Assembly: GCA_965237785.1 (NCBI GenBank)
Contig: OZ250159.1
Span: 2,232,001-2,296,000 of the forward strand
Reading direction: 5' to 3'
DNA: 64,000 nt
From: UBA6522 sp965237785
GTDB lineage: Bacteria > Pseudomonadota > Gammaproteobacteria > Steroidobacterales > Rariloculaceae
A model generated the notes under the pieces. That model had not been told where the DNA came from. It made no database searches and saw only the letters and a program-made list of their open reading frames with translations. Each line of letters opens with the position of its first letter. The stretch's first letter is position 1. Shown here piece by piece: positions 8,051-17,415 of this stretch. Position numbers and translations under genes: made by a program.

Positions 8051-9364
8051 TCAGCCGACCCAGAACGAGAAGTAAAGGTACAGGGCAGCGACCAGCCCCA
8101 GCACAACCGCGGTGGCGGCGACATCCCGGCGATCCCAGCTGGCGCGCACCGCGGCACGGTCAATCGAGTCATAGGTCAGGCCGCGAATGCGCTCACGATC
8201 CGGCGCGGCGTCGGTCCGCGAGGCCACGACGATGGTGACAACGCAGATCAGGAACAGGACACCGGAGAAATACAGGAAATTGAAGTCGCCGATCGCCGCA
8301 AGCAACGCGGGCGACTCGATCTTGCCTTCGCCAAACAGGGCCTGTATGACGAGCTTGCTCATGCCGAGCACGAAGCCGAGACCGAGTCCCCACACCGCGC
8401 CGCGAGTGTTGATGCGGCTCGAGAACAGGCCCAGCAGGAACACTGCAGTGATCGGCGGCGCAAGATACCCCTGCACGTTCTGCAGGTACTGGTACAGACC
8501 TCCCTCCGATATCAGTGGCATTATCGGAATCCAGGCGAGACCTTGAGAAACGCGCCGAACAGGGCGCCGCGCCGGGCCGTCTTCAAGTCCCTGGCGGCCA
8601 ACGTACGCTGCACGATGTACTGGTCCGTGCACCAGTACCAGATGCCAACGATGGGCGATGCAATCAGGATCCCCAGCCAGGGAAAGTCCGGGTCGGACAA
8701 TGGCCGCCACAGTGCGTACTGCGCGACATTCTGGCTGGTGAACTCCCGCAACTCACCCCAGCCGCCGAGCCGGTCGAGTCCGAACCAGGTCACTGCCACC
8801 GAGCCGATGATAAGGATCACGGGCCTGTACCGAGTCCGTGTAGAGCACGGCGCGCAGGCCGCCCGCGACGGTGTACAGACCCGTCAGCACGACGGTTGCG
8901 ATCGCGCCAACCCAGAACGCATTCTGCGGCGAGCCGAACGTGTCCGGCAGCAGCGTACTGAATACCACCGCGCCGGCGTAGACGGTCACCGACACCTTGG
9001 TCAGCACATAGGCCGCAAGCGATACCAGCGACAGCATCCAGCGCGGCTTCGGGCCGAAGCGCCGCTCGAGGAACTCGGGCATCGTAAAAACTTTCGACTC
9101 GTAGTAGAACGGCACGAAGATCCAGGCGAGCAGCACGACGATCCACGCATGCAGTTCGTAATGCGCCATGGCAAGCCCGGTCGACGCGCCCTGCCCCGCC
9201 AGGCCAACGACATGCTCCGAACCGATGTTCGAGGCAAAAATCGACGCGCCAATCGCAAAGAACCCGACATTCCGGCCAGCGAGAAAATAATCAGTTGTGT
9301 TTTGCTGCTTGCGCGTTACCGCGATTACAACGATCAGCAGTACAAGAAAAAAGGTGCAAGCCAT
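8051..9364 (-). pseudogene. Sodium/solute symporter (SSS family) remnant
   Basis: Three reading segments in different frames match an SGLT-type symporter: DYFLAGRNVGFFAIGASIFA to GGLRAVLYTDSVQ, then IIGSVAVTWFGLDRLGGWGE to RRGALFGAFLK, then GLAWIPIMPLISEGGLYQY to the stop at 8051. The first break, near 8825, is a small frameshift. The second, near 8535, removes roughly 150 codons of the central membrane region. The 5' end is cut at the ISL3 fragment at about 9353, so the first residues come from IS sequence. An 18-bp tandem repeat (CAGCCGACCCAGAACGA) ends the gene at 8036-8070. It probably once carried a sugar transporter, fitting the sugar-gene context. Confidence 0.85.
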
Positions 9365-9390
9365 TTATCAATCAGAACAACAAAGCCGAG

Positions 9391-9886
9391 ATGCAACTCA
9401 AGACTATCCTGAACCGGGTGCAGAAGTTCAAGTCCTTTGTCTACACGGCGGTGCGATGGATAGAACATTTGGGTGAGCCGGCGTTGGAGGTGGAGATCGA
9501 GACGGCGGTCGAATGGGGTCGGGCGCAGGCGGACTACTCCGGGGTCCAAGCCATCGGGATCGACGAGATTGCCTGGCAGAGAGGGCATAAGTACTTGACG
9601 CTGGTGTACCAGATCGACGCGCACTGCAAGCGCCTGCTGTGGGTCGGCAACAAGCGCAAGATCAAGACGTTGCTGGGCTTTTTCCGCTGGTTTGGCCGAG
9701 AGCGCAGCGCGGCGCTGAAGTACGTGTGCTCGGACATGTGGAAGCCGTACCTGAAAGTGATCGCCAAGAAAGCTGGCCAAGCCGTGCACGTGCTGGACCG
9801 CTTTCACATCATGATGCATTTCAGCAAGGCGCTGGACGCAGTTCGCGCTGAGGAATCGAAGGCGCTGAAGGCGAAGGGCTACGAGC
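9391..9886 (+). pseudogene. ISL3 transposase fragment, in-frame loss of the zinc-binding region
   Basis: It starts MQLKTILNRVQKF and reads through EVEIETAVEWGRAQADY into the catalytic domain without a frame change. The zinc-binding part is deleted with an endpoint different from copy A (GAGACGGCGG against GAGCCGCGG). The catalytic segment GIDEIAWQRG to LDRFHIMMHFS is kept. After KALKAKGYE the frame runs into the IS256 end. About 165 residues remain of an expected 400 or more. It cannot be a complete transposase, but it is a second, separate deletion of the same domain. Confidence 0.8.
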
Positions 9887-9943
9887 GGGGGTGTAAAAGG
9901 AACTGTGTAACTGGTTATTCTGAGAGAGTGACAGAAGGAGGGA

Positions 9944-11070
9944 ATGATGGCCAGTTTGAAGGACAAACGAAGCGAGCTACTGGATGATCTGCTAAAGGAT
10001 TATGACGGCGATCCGAAGGCAATTCTTGGCGAAGGCGGATTGCTGAAGGATTTGACGAAGTCGCTGGTGGAGCGCGCGCTGGAAGGCGAGATGACGGCGC
10101 ATGTGGGTTATGCACCGCATGCTGACGAGGGCCGCGGCAGCGGCAACTCGCGCAACGGCACGAGCGGCAAAACGCTTCAGAGTGAAGCCGGGCAATTCGA
10201 GGTGGCGGTACCGCGGGACCGCAACGGCACCTTCGAGCCGCAGCTGGTGAGAAAGCGACAGCGGCGCCTGCAGGGACTGGAAACGTCACCGATGCGGTGC
10301 TCGAGGAGGTGCGTGCCTGGCAGGCGCGGCCGCTATCGGCGCTGTACCCGATCGTGTATTTCGATGCGCTGTTCGTCAAATCGCGCCAGGACGGCTCAGT
10401 GAAGAACAAGGCAGTATATCTGGCCCTGGGGATCAATCTGGAGGGCGAGAAAGAACTGCTGGGGCTGTGGATTGCGGAGACTGAGGGCGCGAAGTTCTGG
10501 CTGAACGTGTTCAACGAGCTCAAGAACCGCGGCATGCACGATTGCCTGATTGCCTGCATGGACGGGCTGAAGGGCTTGCCGGAGGCGGTGGAGAGTGTCT
10601 TCCCGCAGACGCGGGTGCAGCTGTGTATCGTGCACAAGGTGCGCCAGTCGCTGAAGTACGTGATCTGGAAGGATCGTAAGGCGGCGGCCAAGGACCTGCG
10701 GGCCATTTATGCGGCTGCCACGCTTGAGGAAGCGGCATCGGCGCTGGACCGCTTCGAGGCCAGCTGGGGTGACAAATATCCGGCGATCGGGCCAAGCTGG
10801 CGCGCCGACTGGGACCGTCTGACCGCGCTGTTCGACTTTCCGCCGGCGATCCGCAAAGTTATTTATACCACCAATGCGATTGAATCGCTGAACTACTCGC
10901 TGCGCAAGGTGCTAAAGAATCGCGGTGCGTTTCCGAACGACGAATCGATCCAGAAGATTTTGTATCTCGCCCTGCAGAACGCCTCGAAGAAATGGAACCG
11001 GCCGATTCGCGATTGGAAGGCAGCGCTCAATCAATTCGTCATTTTATTCGAAGATCGGGTGCCAGTCTGA
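9944..11070 (+). pseudogene. IS256-family transposase with internal deletion
   Basis: The first segment (MMASLKDKRSELLDDLLK to VRKRQRRLQG, up to about 10278) is typical of IS256/ISRm3-type transposases. A deletion of roughly 40 codons with a frame change follows. The frame resumes at VLEEVRAWQARPL (10297) and runs to the stop at 11070. The second part has the catalytic YFDALFVK aspartate, the GLWIAETEGAKFW segment, IACMDGLKGLPEA and TTNAIESLNYSLRK with the catalytic glutamate. The lost part covers the KVLALYARG/EIQGHL-like region present in relatives. The element is therefore non-autonomous. Confidence 0.85.
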
Positions 11071-11175
11071 AATGCAGTTACACAGTTTGCTTGACACGCC
11101 CCTGAAATCGCCTTATACCATGCCCTCGGCGCGTTACCCGAGCCTGAATTCACCCACAGATTTTGCTGACGAGCC

Positions 11176-11458
11176 ATATAAAGCATTTGAGCCACCGGTT
11201 GCTCGTGCCCTGTTGAATAAACTGGAGTTCAAATATACGCCGAAGCATGGAAGTTGGTTGAACATAGCAGAATGCGAATTCAGCGTGCTGACGCGACAAT
11301 GTTTTGATCGGCGCTTACCGGACATGGAGACGGTAGAGCAAGAGGTCAAGGCGTGGACTGAAATGCGGAACCAGGCAGGTGCCACGGTCAACTGGCGGTT
11401 TACGACTCAGGATGCACGAATAAAACTGAAACAGCTCTATCCGACAATATTAAAATGA
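11176..11458 (+). pseudogene. IS630-family transposase, C-terminal fragment
   Basis: Directly after the ISL3 terminus the sequence reads ARALLNKLEFKYTPKHGSWL, NIAECEFSVLTRQC and ends QLYPTILK with a stop at 11458. PKHGSWLNIAE holds the catalytic glutamate region of the IS630/Tc1-mariner superfamily. Everything N-terminal is missing. A shorter copy with the same junction lies at 38204-38392. The AT-rich sugar permease gene begins 113 bp downstream, so this fragment marks a border of imported DNA. Confidence 0.85.
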
Positions 11459-11571
11459 AGAACGGCTACCCTCCTGCCGAAAAACACCGTCGATACCACC
11501 CGCCCCCAAAGGAAACGCACATGTTTGATGCTTCCTCTCCTGTTTCCCGCAAGATCAAAAGGAAAGAGTCT

Positions 11572-13161
11572 ATGCATACGGAATCTACAATGAATATTGA
11601 CCGGGATAAATTGTTTTTGGGTATCTGTATGGCTTTGCTGCCAACAGCGTTCTCTTTTGTATTAGTAAGTAATATTCTGAATCAGTTAAAAACCGAATTC
11701 ATCCTTACTAATGCGAATGTTGGATATATTGGTGGAGCAGCACTCTGGGGGATGTCCATTTCCCTGTTGACGATTGGCCCCTTTTTGGAAAAATTAGGCT
11801 TGAAAAATGCGACGATAGGTGCATTTTTGGGTCACCTTTCCGGTGTGACTCTATTTCTGATAGGTTACTTTTTTGCCGGGGACCCTTCTGCATTTTGGAT
11901 TCTATTTATGGGAGCCATTGGAATGGGATTCGGCAATGGAATGATTGAAGTTGCTGGGAATCCATTGACAGCTGCCCTGTACCCCGACAATAAAACGACA
12001 AAACTGAATCACTTCCATGGGTTTTATATGGGGGGGCTTGTCCTTGGGGGATTAATTGGTTGGGGAATGTCCCAAATTGGGTCGATAGGATCTATTAATA
12101 TTGGCCATTGGACTGCGCAAATGGCAATTGTATATATTCCCATACTCATTTATGGATGGCTGCTTTTTCCAAGAAAATTCCCAAAAACAGAAATCGCAGA
12201 AGCAGGTATTCCTGTCAGAGAGATGTTTCGCTATACCTTTACCAGCCCTAAAGTACTGGGTCTTATTGCACTGATGGTAATCACCCTTGGTATGGAGATG
12301 GGGCCCATGCGCTGGATTCCCGATGTACTGCAAGCGGCCGGATTACATGGAATGCTGGTATTGGTTTGGATTAGTGGATTGATGTTTATTTTGCGAATGT
12401 ATGCAGGGCCCTTTGTTGTAAAATTTTCCCCAACAGGAATGCTTTTAGGAGCATCGTTTTTGACTTTTATTAGCCTTTTGCTGTTCAGTTATGTAGAAAC
12501 AAACATCCTCCCGTTGATGATTGCTGGTGCCGTTTTTGCCATTGGCATTGCTTTCTTTGTACCCAACATGATTGGGCTTATGAGTGAGCGTTTCCCCAAG
12601 GCAGGGTCTCTGGGTATTGTGTTATTAATTGGAATGGGGTTTGTGGGAGGAGGAATTTCCAATGCTATCATGGGAGAGATTGCTGATGGTTACCTTCCCA
12701 GAGCATTGGACGAGCAATCTACGGTTCGAATTCTACAGCAGATAGAACAGCAGTTCCCGGAGTATCTAAATGAGGCGAGTCAAGCGAAGGGTGATCCTGA
12801 GGCTGTTGCGCGATTAGGGTATCGGGAAGCTGATGTCCAAAATATTTTGGAAGAAACAAAAAGCGCTCTTGATTACTATCGTCAAAATAATCAGTTACAA
12901 GGGACTGCAACCGGGAATGCGCTTCGGGCTTTAATTGGTTCTGGGATACCGCAGGAAACGCAGCTCATACAACAGGCTTCTGCAACATTACGGCCTGCAG
13001 ATAACTATGGAGGGCGTATGGCTTTTCGATGGGTATCGCCGATTCCAATTGTAGTTGGATGTATATTTTTAGTGTGGTTTATCAAAGATTACCGTAAAGG
13101 TGGGTATAGAGTAGAGCACTTAGAAAAAAGGCGGTCAGCTGAAGATGATCAAGCTATTTAA
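11572..13161 (+). CDS. MFS sugar permease (FucP/GluP-like), AT-rich import
   Basis: The start at 11572 is chosen because AGGAAAG precedes it; the longer frame from 11455 overlaps the IS630 stop and is unlikely. The 529-residue protein has about 12 membrane segments and resembles the fucose/glucose-galactose permease branch of the MFS (for example GMGFGNGMIEVAGNPL and NHFHGFYMGGLVLGG). A long hydrophilic insert (about residues 390-480, LDEQSTVRILQQ to LRPADNYG) precedes the last membrane segment. It should import a sugar by proton symport across the inner membrane. Base composition is much richer in A+T than in xylA/xylB, and codon use recalls Bacteroidota or Balneolota. IS scars bound it on both sides. 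Confidence 0.85.
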   Translation: MHTESTMNIDRDKLFLGICMALLPTAFSFVLVSNILNQLKTEFILTNANVGYIGGAALWGMSISLLTIGPFLEKLGLKNATIGAFLGHLSGVTLFLIGYFFAGDPSAFWILFMGAIGMGFGNGMIEVAGNPLTAALYPDNKTTKLNHFHGFYMGGLVLGGLIGWGMSQIGSIGSINIGHWTAQMAIVYIPILIYGWLLFPRKFPKTEIAEAGIPVREMFRYTFTSPKVLGLIALMVITLGMEMGPMRWIPDVLQAAGLHGMLVLVWISGLMFILRMYAGPFVVKFSPTGMLLGASFLTFISLLLFSYVETNILPLMIAGAVFAIGIAFFVPNMIGLMSERFPKAGSLGIVLLIGMGFVGGGISNAIMGEIADGYLPRALDEQSTVRILQQIEQQFPEYLNEASQAKGDPEAVARLGYREADVQNILEETKSALDYYRQNNQLQGTATGNALRALIGSGIPQETQLIQQASATLRPADNYGGRMAFRWVSPIPIVVGCIFLVWFIKDYRKGGYRVEHLEKRRSAEDDQAI

Positions 13162-13169
13162 ATACAAAT

Positions 13170-13624
13170 GGCTCGTCAGCAAAATCCGTGGGTGAATTCA
13201 GGCTCGGGTAACGCGCCGAGGGCATGGTACAAGGCGATTTCAGCACCGTGATAGGTCCGAAACCCGAAGGCTTTTCTGGAGGTCAGTTTTGCCTTGCCAT
13301 TAAATGTAGAAGTTCAGACCCAGTCTGACAGTTACCGATTCTGGAGAGTGTCTTCCCGCAGACGCGGGTGCAGCTGTGTATCGTGCACAAGGTGCGCCAG
13401 TCGCTGAAGTACGTGATCTGGAAGGATCGTAAGGCGGCGGCCAAGGACCTGCGGGCCATTTATGCGGCTGCCACGCTTGAGGAAGCGGCATCGGCGCTGG
13501 ACCGCTTCGAGGCCAGCTGGGGTGACAAATATCCGGCGATCGGGCCAAGCTGGCGCGCCGACTGGGACCGTCTGACCGCGCTGTTCGACTTTCCGCCGGC
13601 GATCCGCAAATTTGCTGACGAGCC
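13170..13624. mobile_element. Mosaic IS scar: ISL3 end, IS481 end, IS256 core, ISL3 tip (copy C)
   Basis: In order: 13170-13304 is the ISL3 right end in minus orientation; 13305-13341 is an IS481-type terminus (TGTAGAAGTTCAGACCCAG), also present as the end of the element at 35697-36153; 13342-13610 is an internal IS256 segment equal to 10590-10858; 13611-13624 is the last 14 bp of ISL3 (TTTGCTGACGAGCC). The whole is bounded by inverted ISL3 tips but has no target duplication. The AT-rich permease lies on one side and a GC-rich lipoprotein gene on the other. Confidence 0.85.
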
Positions 13625-13683
13625 AAACTTCCGATATCCTCAATAATCAGACCTTTCACGCCGGACGCGAAGGGGGGTAAGCC

Positions 13684-15885
13684 ATGACTATCAGAAAAAT
13701 CCTCTCTCTGATTTTTACAGGACTTCTTCCACTCACGTTCATTGCCTGCGGCTCCGAGGACGGGCAAGAGCCATCCCAGCCGGATGCCAGTCTTCAAGCA
13801 CCGGCCGCAGGCGGTGTCCAGATAGCAAGTGACGATATCGGCGGCACGGTGACCGGCCCGGGCGGTCCCGAAGCCGGTGTCTGGGTCATCGCCGAGACCC
13901 GCGATCTCGGGACGCGCTACGCCAAGATCGTGGTCACCGACGACCAGGGCCACTACCTCATCCCCGACCTGCCCCAGGCCGATTACGACGTCTGGGTGCG
14001 CGGTTACGGCCTGGTGGATTCCGAAAAAACCCAGGCCTCACCGGGTGGCAATCTGGACCTCACGGCGGTGCCCGCCCCCAATGAAGCGGCGGCAGCGCAA
14101 TACTACCCGGCCGGCTACTGGTTCTCCCTGCTGGAAGTGCCGGCCAAGAGCGAATTCCCCGGCACCGGTCCGGCGGGCAACGGCATCAGCCCCAACGTCA
14201 TGCACCAGGGGGACTATATCCGCCTCATCACCTCCGGCAGCTGCCTGAGCTGTCATCAGATGGGCAATGAACCGACGCGGGAAATCCCGGCCCTGTTCAG
14301 CAGTTATGATACCTCCGCTGAGGCTTGGGCGCGCCGCATCCTGTCCGGTCAGGCCGGAGGTTCCATGGTCCGCGCCCTGACCGGATTGGGAATGGAAGGC
14401 ACCATCCGCATGTTCGCCGACTGGACCGACCGCATCGCCGCCGGCGAACTGCCGCCGGCACCGACGCGGCCCCAGGGATTGGAGCGCAACGTGGTCATCA
14501 CCCAGTGGGACTGGGCCGATCCCACCGCCTACCTCCATGACCTGGTCTCCACCGACCGGCGCGACCCCACCGTCAACGCCTATGGCAAAATCTACGGCGC
14601 CCTGGAAGAAAGCGCCGACTACCTACCGGTGCTCGACCCCGTCAATCACACCCTGGACCAGATTCCATTGACCATGATGGACCCCGAGGCGGGCCCCGTC
14701 TCCAGTCCTCCCCTGGGGGAATCCCCTTATTGGGGCGATGAAGCCATCTGGGATTCCAGGGCCAACGTGCACAACCCCATGCTGGACGAACAGGGCCGGG
14801 TGTGGATCACCGCCCGGGTGCGCGGCAGGGACAACCCCGACTGGTGCCAGTCGGGCTCGGATCATCCCTCCGCCCAGGTCTTCCCCTTGCAGGGCTCGGG
14901 ACGCCAGTTGGGCCTGTACGATCCGGCCAGCGGGGAATACACTCATATCGATACTTGCTTTGGCACCCACCACCTGATGTTCGCCGAGGATGCAAATGAC
15001 ACCCTGTGGACCAGCGGCGGCGGCCAGGTGATCGGTTGGCTGGACGCGAAAGAATTCCTGGAAACCGGTGACGCCGCGGCCTCCCAGGGATGGACGCCGT
15101 TCATCCTGGACACCAACGGCAACGGCGTGCGCGACGCGGAATACGTGGAACCCGGCGACGCCGTGGACCCCACCAAAGACAAGCGCATCTATCCCGGCGG
15201 CTTCTACGCCGTGAGTCCCGCGCCGGACGGTTCCGTGTGGGGGTCGATCCTCGGCTTCCCCGGCGGCGTGGCCAGGCTGGTGCCGGGCGACAACCCCAGC
15301 GAGACCGCCCTGACCGAGTACTACGAACTGCCGGTGGATGAAAACGGCGATCCCATTGAGGGTTTCTCCCCCCGCGGCATGGACATCGACCGCGACGGCG
15401 TGGCCTGGGTGGCCCTGGCCAGCGGCCACATGGCCAGCTTCGACCGCCGCAAGTGCGTGGGCCCCTTGAACGGTCCCCAGGCCACCGGCCAGCACTGCCC
15501 CGAGGGCTGGAGCTTCCACACGGAGCCCCTGCCTCAGTTCAAGAACCTGGACCGGTCCGGCAGCTCCGAAGGCAGCTACTATACCTGGGTAGACCAGTTC
15601 AACGCCCTTGGTCTTGGGGAAAATATCCCCATCAACACCGGCAACCAGAGCGGCGCCTTGCTGGTGCTCAAAGACGGAGAGTGGGTGAGAATGCGCGTGC
15701 CCTACCCCCTGGGCTTCTACACCAAGTGGATGGACGGTCGCATCGACGATCCCAACGCCGGCTGGAAAGGCCGGGGCATCTGGGCTACCTTCAGCGGCCG
15801 CGCGCCCTTCCACATGGAAACCGGGGAAGGCACCACCAGCCAAGTGTTCCACTTCCAGATGCGGCCGAACCCGCTGAGCAACTGA
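13684..15885 (+). CDS. Exported lipoprotein: carboxypeptidase-regulatory-like domain, CxxCH motif and streptogramin-lyase-like propeller
   Basis: This is a 733-residue protein with a lipoprotein signal (LTFIAC, Cys21) and a GGGGGT ribosome-binding site. Residues about 50-125 look like a carboxypeptidase-regulatory/CNA-B-type beta sandwich (GGTVTGPGGPEAGVWVIAET). At about 180-188 a single haem-binding motif CLSCH occurs. The rest (residues about 330-720) has propeller-like repeats (NVHNPMLDEQGRVWITAR, FAEDANDTLWTSGGG, PDGSVWGSI, DGVAWVALASGHMASFD) of the virginiamycin-B-lyase type. A periplasmic or surface redox/sugar-acid enzyme is plausible, but the substrate is unknown. An FG-GAP protein follows 134 bp downstream on the same strand and may belong to the same unit. 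Confidence 0.75.
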   Translation: MTIRKILSLIFTGLLPLTFIACGSEDGQEPSQPDASLQAPAAGGVQIASDDIGGTVTGPGGPEAGVWVIAETRDLGTRYAKIVVTDDQGHYLIPDLPQADYDVWVRGYGLVDSEKTQASPGGNLDLTAVPAPNEAAAAQYYPAGYWFSLLEVPAKSEFPGTGPAGNGISPNVMHQGDYIRLITSGSCLSCHQMGNEPTREIPALFSSYDTSAEAWARRILSGQAGGSMVRALTGLGMEGTIRMFADWTDRIAAGELPPAPTRPQGLERNVVITQWDWADPTAYLHDLVSTDRRDPTVNAYGKIYGALEESADYLPVLDPVNHTLDQIPLTMMDPEAGPVSSPPLGESPYWGDEAIWDSRANVHNPMLDEQGRVWITARVRGRDNPDWCQSGSDHPSAQVFPLQGSGRQLGLYDPASGEYTHIDTCFGTHHLMFAEDANDTLWTSGGGQVIGWLDAKEFLETGDAAASQGWTPFILDTNGNGVRDAEYVEPGDAVDPTKDKRIYPGGFYAVSPAPDGSVWGSILGFPGGVARLVPGDNPSETALTEYYELPVDENGDPIEGFSPRGMDIDRDGVAWVALASGHMASFDRRKCVGPLNGPQATGQHCPEGWSFHTEPLPQFKNLDRSGSSEGSYYTWVDQFNALGLGENIPINTGNQSGALLVLKDGEWVRMRVPYPLGFYTKWMDGRIDDPNAGWKGRGIWATFSGRAPFHMETGEGTTSQVFHFQMRPNPLSN

Positions 15886-16019
15886 TGATTCACGCGATGA
15901 GCGGCAATTTCCACGGCGAAGTATAAGAAGAATAAACGCCCTTTTTACCCAAGTTCAGCAGCAGTTGACCGTAATTACACCAAAGGACAAGGCCGGGATG
16001 ACCGGGATGAGGTACTGAG

Positions 16020-17357
16020 ATGAACAGAATTCAGCGCGTCGCAGCATTGATATTCACCTGCTTATGCTTAACGGTCGGCGCTCAGACCACCGACCTTGTT
16101 ATTCGTGAATTTGAAAAACAGGAACTGACCCCCGCCTATTGGTCGGAAGGCGCCGATTTCGCCGACTTTAATCAGGATGGTCACCTGGATGTCGTCAGCG
16201 GACCACACATATTCCTGGGACCCGACTTCAACCACCGTTACGAATACTATCCGGCGGTGGCGCCGACCAAGCGGATGCCAAATGATCATTCGATTTACTC
16301 TAACGACAATTTCTTTTCATTCGTCTTCGATTTCAATGCGGACGGCTGGCCGGATATCCTGACGGTGGGACTTCCCAATACCGATGCTTACTGGTACCAG
16401 AACCCGGGCAACTCTTTCAGCGGTCCGGCCCCGGACCAGCCGGACCACTGGGAGCGCCACTTTGTCATAGATCATGTTGCCAACGAAGCGCCCAATTTTG
16501 TAGACATTACCGGCGATGGTGTGCCTGAACTGTTGATGGCCTACAGCAGACATTACGGCTATGCCTCGCCGAGCCCGGTAGCTCCGACGCTTCCCTGGAA
16601 TTTTCACCCGATATCGACCAGCGAAGAGGTGGTTCATCACTACACCCACGGCCTGGGCTACGGGGATGTCGACGGCGACGGACGCACCGACGTTCTGCAC
16701 GGGGATGGCTGGTTGCAACAACCCTCCTCCCTGCAAAACGATCCGGATTGGGCTTTTCACCCCTTCCCATTCGCTGAACGGGGGGGAGCCGGGCTGTTCG
16801 ATGGTTTGCAGGGGGGAGCCCAGATGTACGCCTATGACGTGAATGGCGACGGGCTCAACGACGTCATCACGAGCCAGGACGCTCACGGTTGGGGCCTGAG
16901 CTGGTTTGAACAGAGCCGTACCGGAGAGCAGATCACCTTTCAGGAGCATATTATCCTGAGCAAGGAGGAGACAAATACCGACAACCCTTATGGGGTTCAA
17001 TTTTCCCAGCTCCACGCAGTAGAGCTTGTCGACATCGATGGCGACGGCCTGCAAGACATTGTGACCGGAAAGACCTACCGGGCTCACGACTTCGGCGACC
17101 CCGGGGCCCGACAGGCCCCGGTGATCTATTATTTCCGGCTCACGCGCCAGGATGGCCAGGCAGAATTCGTTCCTCATCTAATCGACGACCAGGCGGGCAT
17201 CGGACGGCGACTGGTAAGCGGAGACCTCAATGGAGATGGGCTGATCGATTTGGTGGTCGGCAATAAATTCGGGACGTTTGTCCTTACCCAAAAGGTTCGA
17301 AACGTCGACCAGGAGGAATGGGAAAAGGCTCAGCCTGTCCGCAGCCAGGATTTTTAA
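16020..17357 (+). CDS. Secreted FG-GAP/VCBS-repeat beta-propeller protein
   Basis: A signal peptide (AALIFTCLCLTVGAQ) precedes a series of FG-GAP/VCBS calcium-binding repeats: DFADFNQDGHLDVVSG, FDFNADGWPDIL, DITGDGVPELL, GDVDGDGRTDVLHGD, YDVNGDGLNDVITSQD, DIDGDGLQDIV and GDLNGDGLIDLVVGN. These spread over the 445 residues and suggest a seven-bladed propeller. Such proteins are usually extracellular or periplasmic and often sit in carbohydrate-utilisation loci of marine bacteria. No catalytic residues can be named. A GAGG site precedes the start. Its gene ends against a bidirectional hairpin at 17378-17402. Confidence 0.85.
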   Translation: MNRIQRVAALIFTCLCLTVGAQTTDLVIREFEKQELTPAYWSEGADFADFNQDGHLDVVSGPHIFLGPDFNHRYEYYPAVAPTKRMPNDHSIYSNDNFFSFVFDFNADGWPDILTVGLPNTDAYWYQNPGNSFSGPAPDQPDHWERHFVIDHVANEAPNFVDITGDGVPELLMAYSRHYGYASPSPVAPTLPWNFHPISTSEEVVHHYTHGLGYGDVDGDGRTDVLHGDGWLQQPSSLQNDPDWAFHPFPFAERGGAGLFDGLQGGAQMYAYDVNGDGLNDVITSQDAHGWGLSWFEQSRTGEQITFQEHIILSKEETNTDNPYGVQFSQLHAVELVDIDGDGLQDIVTGKTYRAHDFGDPGARQAPVIYYFRLTRQDGQAEFVPHLIDDQAGIGRRLVSGDLNGDGLIDLVVGNKFGTFVLTQKVRNVDQEEWEKAQPVRSQDF

Positions 17358-17377
17358 CACCGGTAACTGCTAATACT

Positions 17378-17402
17378 AGCCAAAAAGTTAGAAATTTTGG
17401 CT
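17378..17402. terminator. Bidirectional hairpin between convergent genes
   Basis: AGCCAAAA and TTTTGGCT form an 8-bp stem with a 9-nt loop, with A-rich and T-rich arms usable on both strands. It lies between the stop of the FG-GAP gene and the stop of galM, which converge here. Confidence 0.6.
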
Positions 17403-17415
17403 CGTCCAGTGACGC

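Larger units (their letters stand above)
9353..11175 (+). mobile_element. Composite scar: ISL3 copy B interrupted by a defective IS256
   Basis: The ISL3 5' part (9353-9886, its outer end missing) joins an IS256-type element (9887-11102), followed by the last 73 bp of ISL3 (11103-11175). The ISL3 middle, from residue motif KAKGYE to HGAEIA, is absent, so this is not a simple insertion; an IS256-adjacent deletion is likely. IS256 ends read GGGGGTGTAAAAGG on the left and GGGGCGTGTCAAGC on the right strand. The same ISL3-end/IS630 junction recurs at 38203. Confidence 0.8.

Noticed and set aside
7712..9412. 566-codon plus-strand open frame
   Set aside because: It crosses the ISL3 end, the permease tail and the antisense of the symporter remnant, so it cannot be one gene.
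14623..15852. 409-codon minus-strand open frame
   Set aside because: Antisense shadow of the CxxCH lipoprotein gene; no family motifs and alanine/glycine/valine-rich composition.
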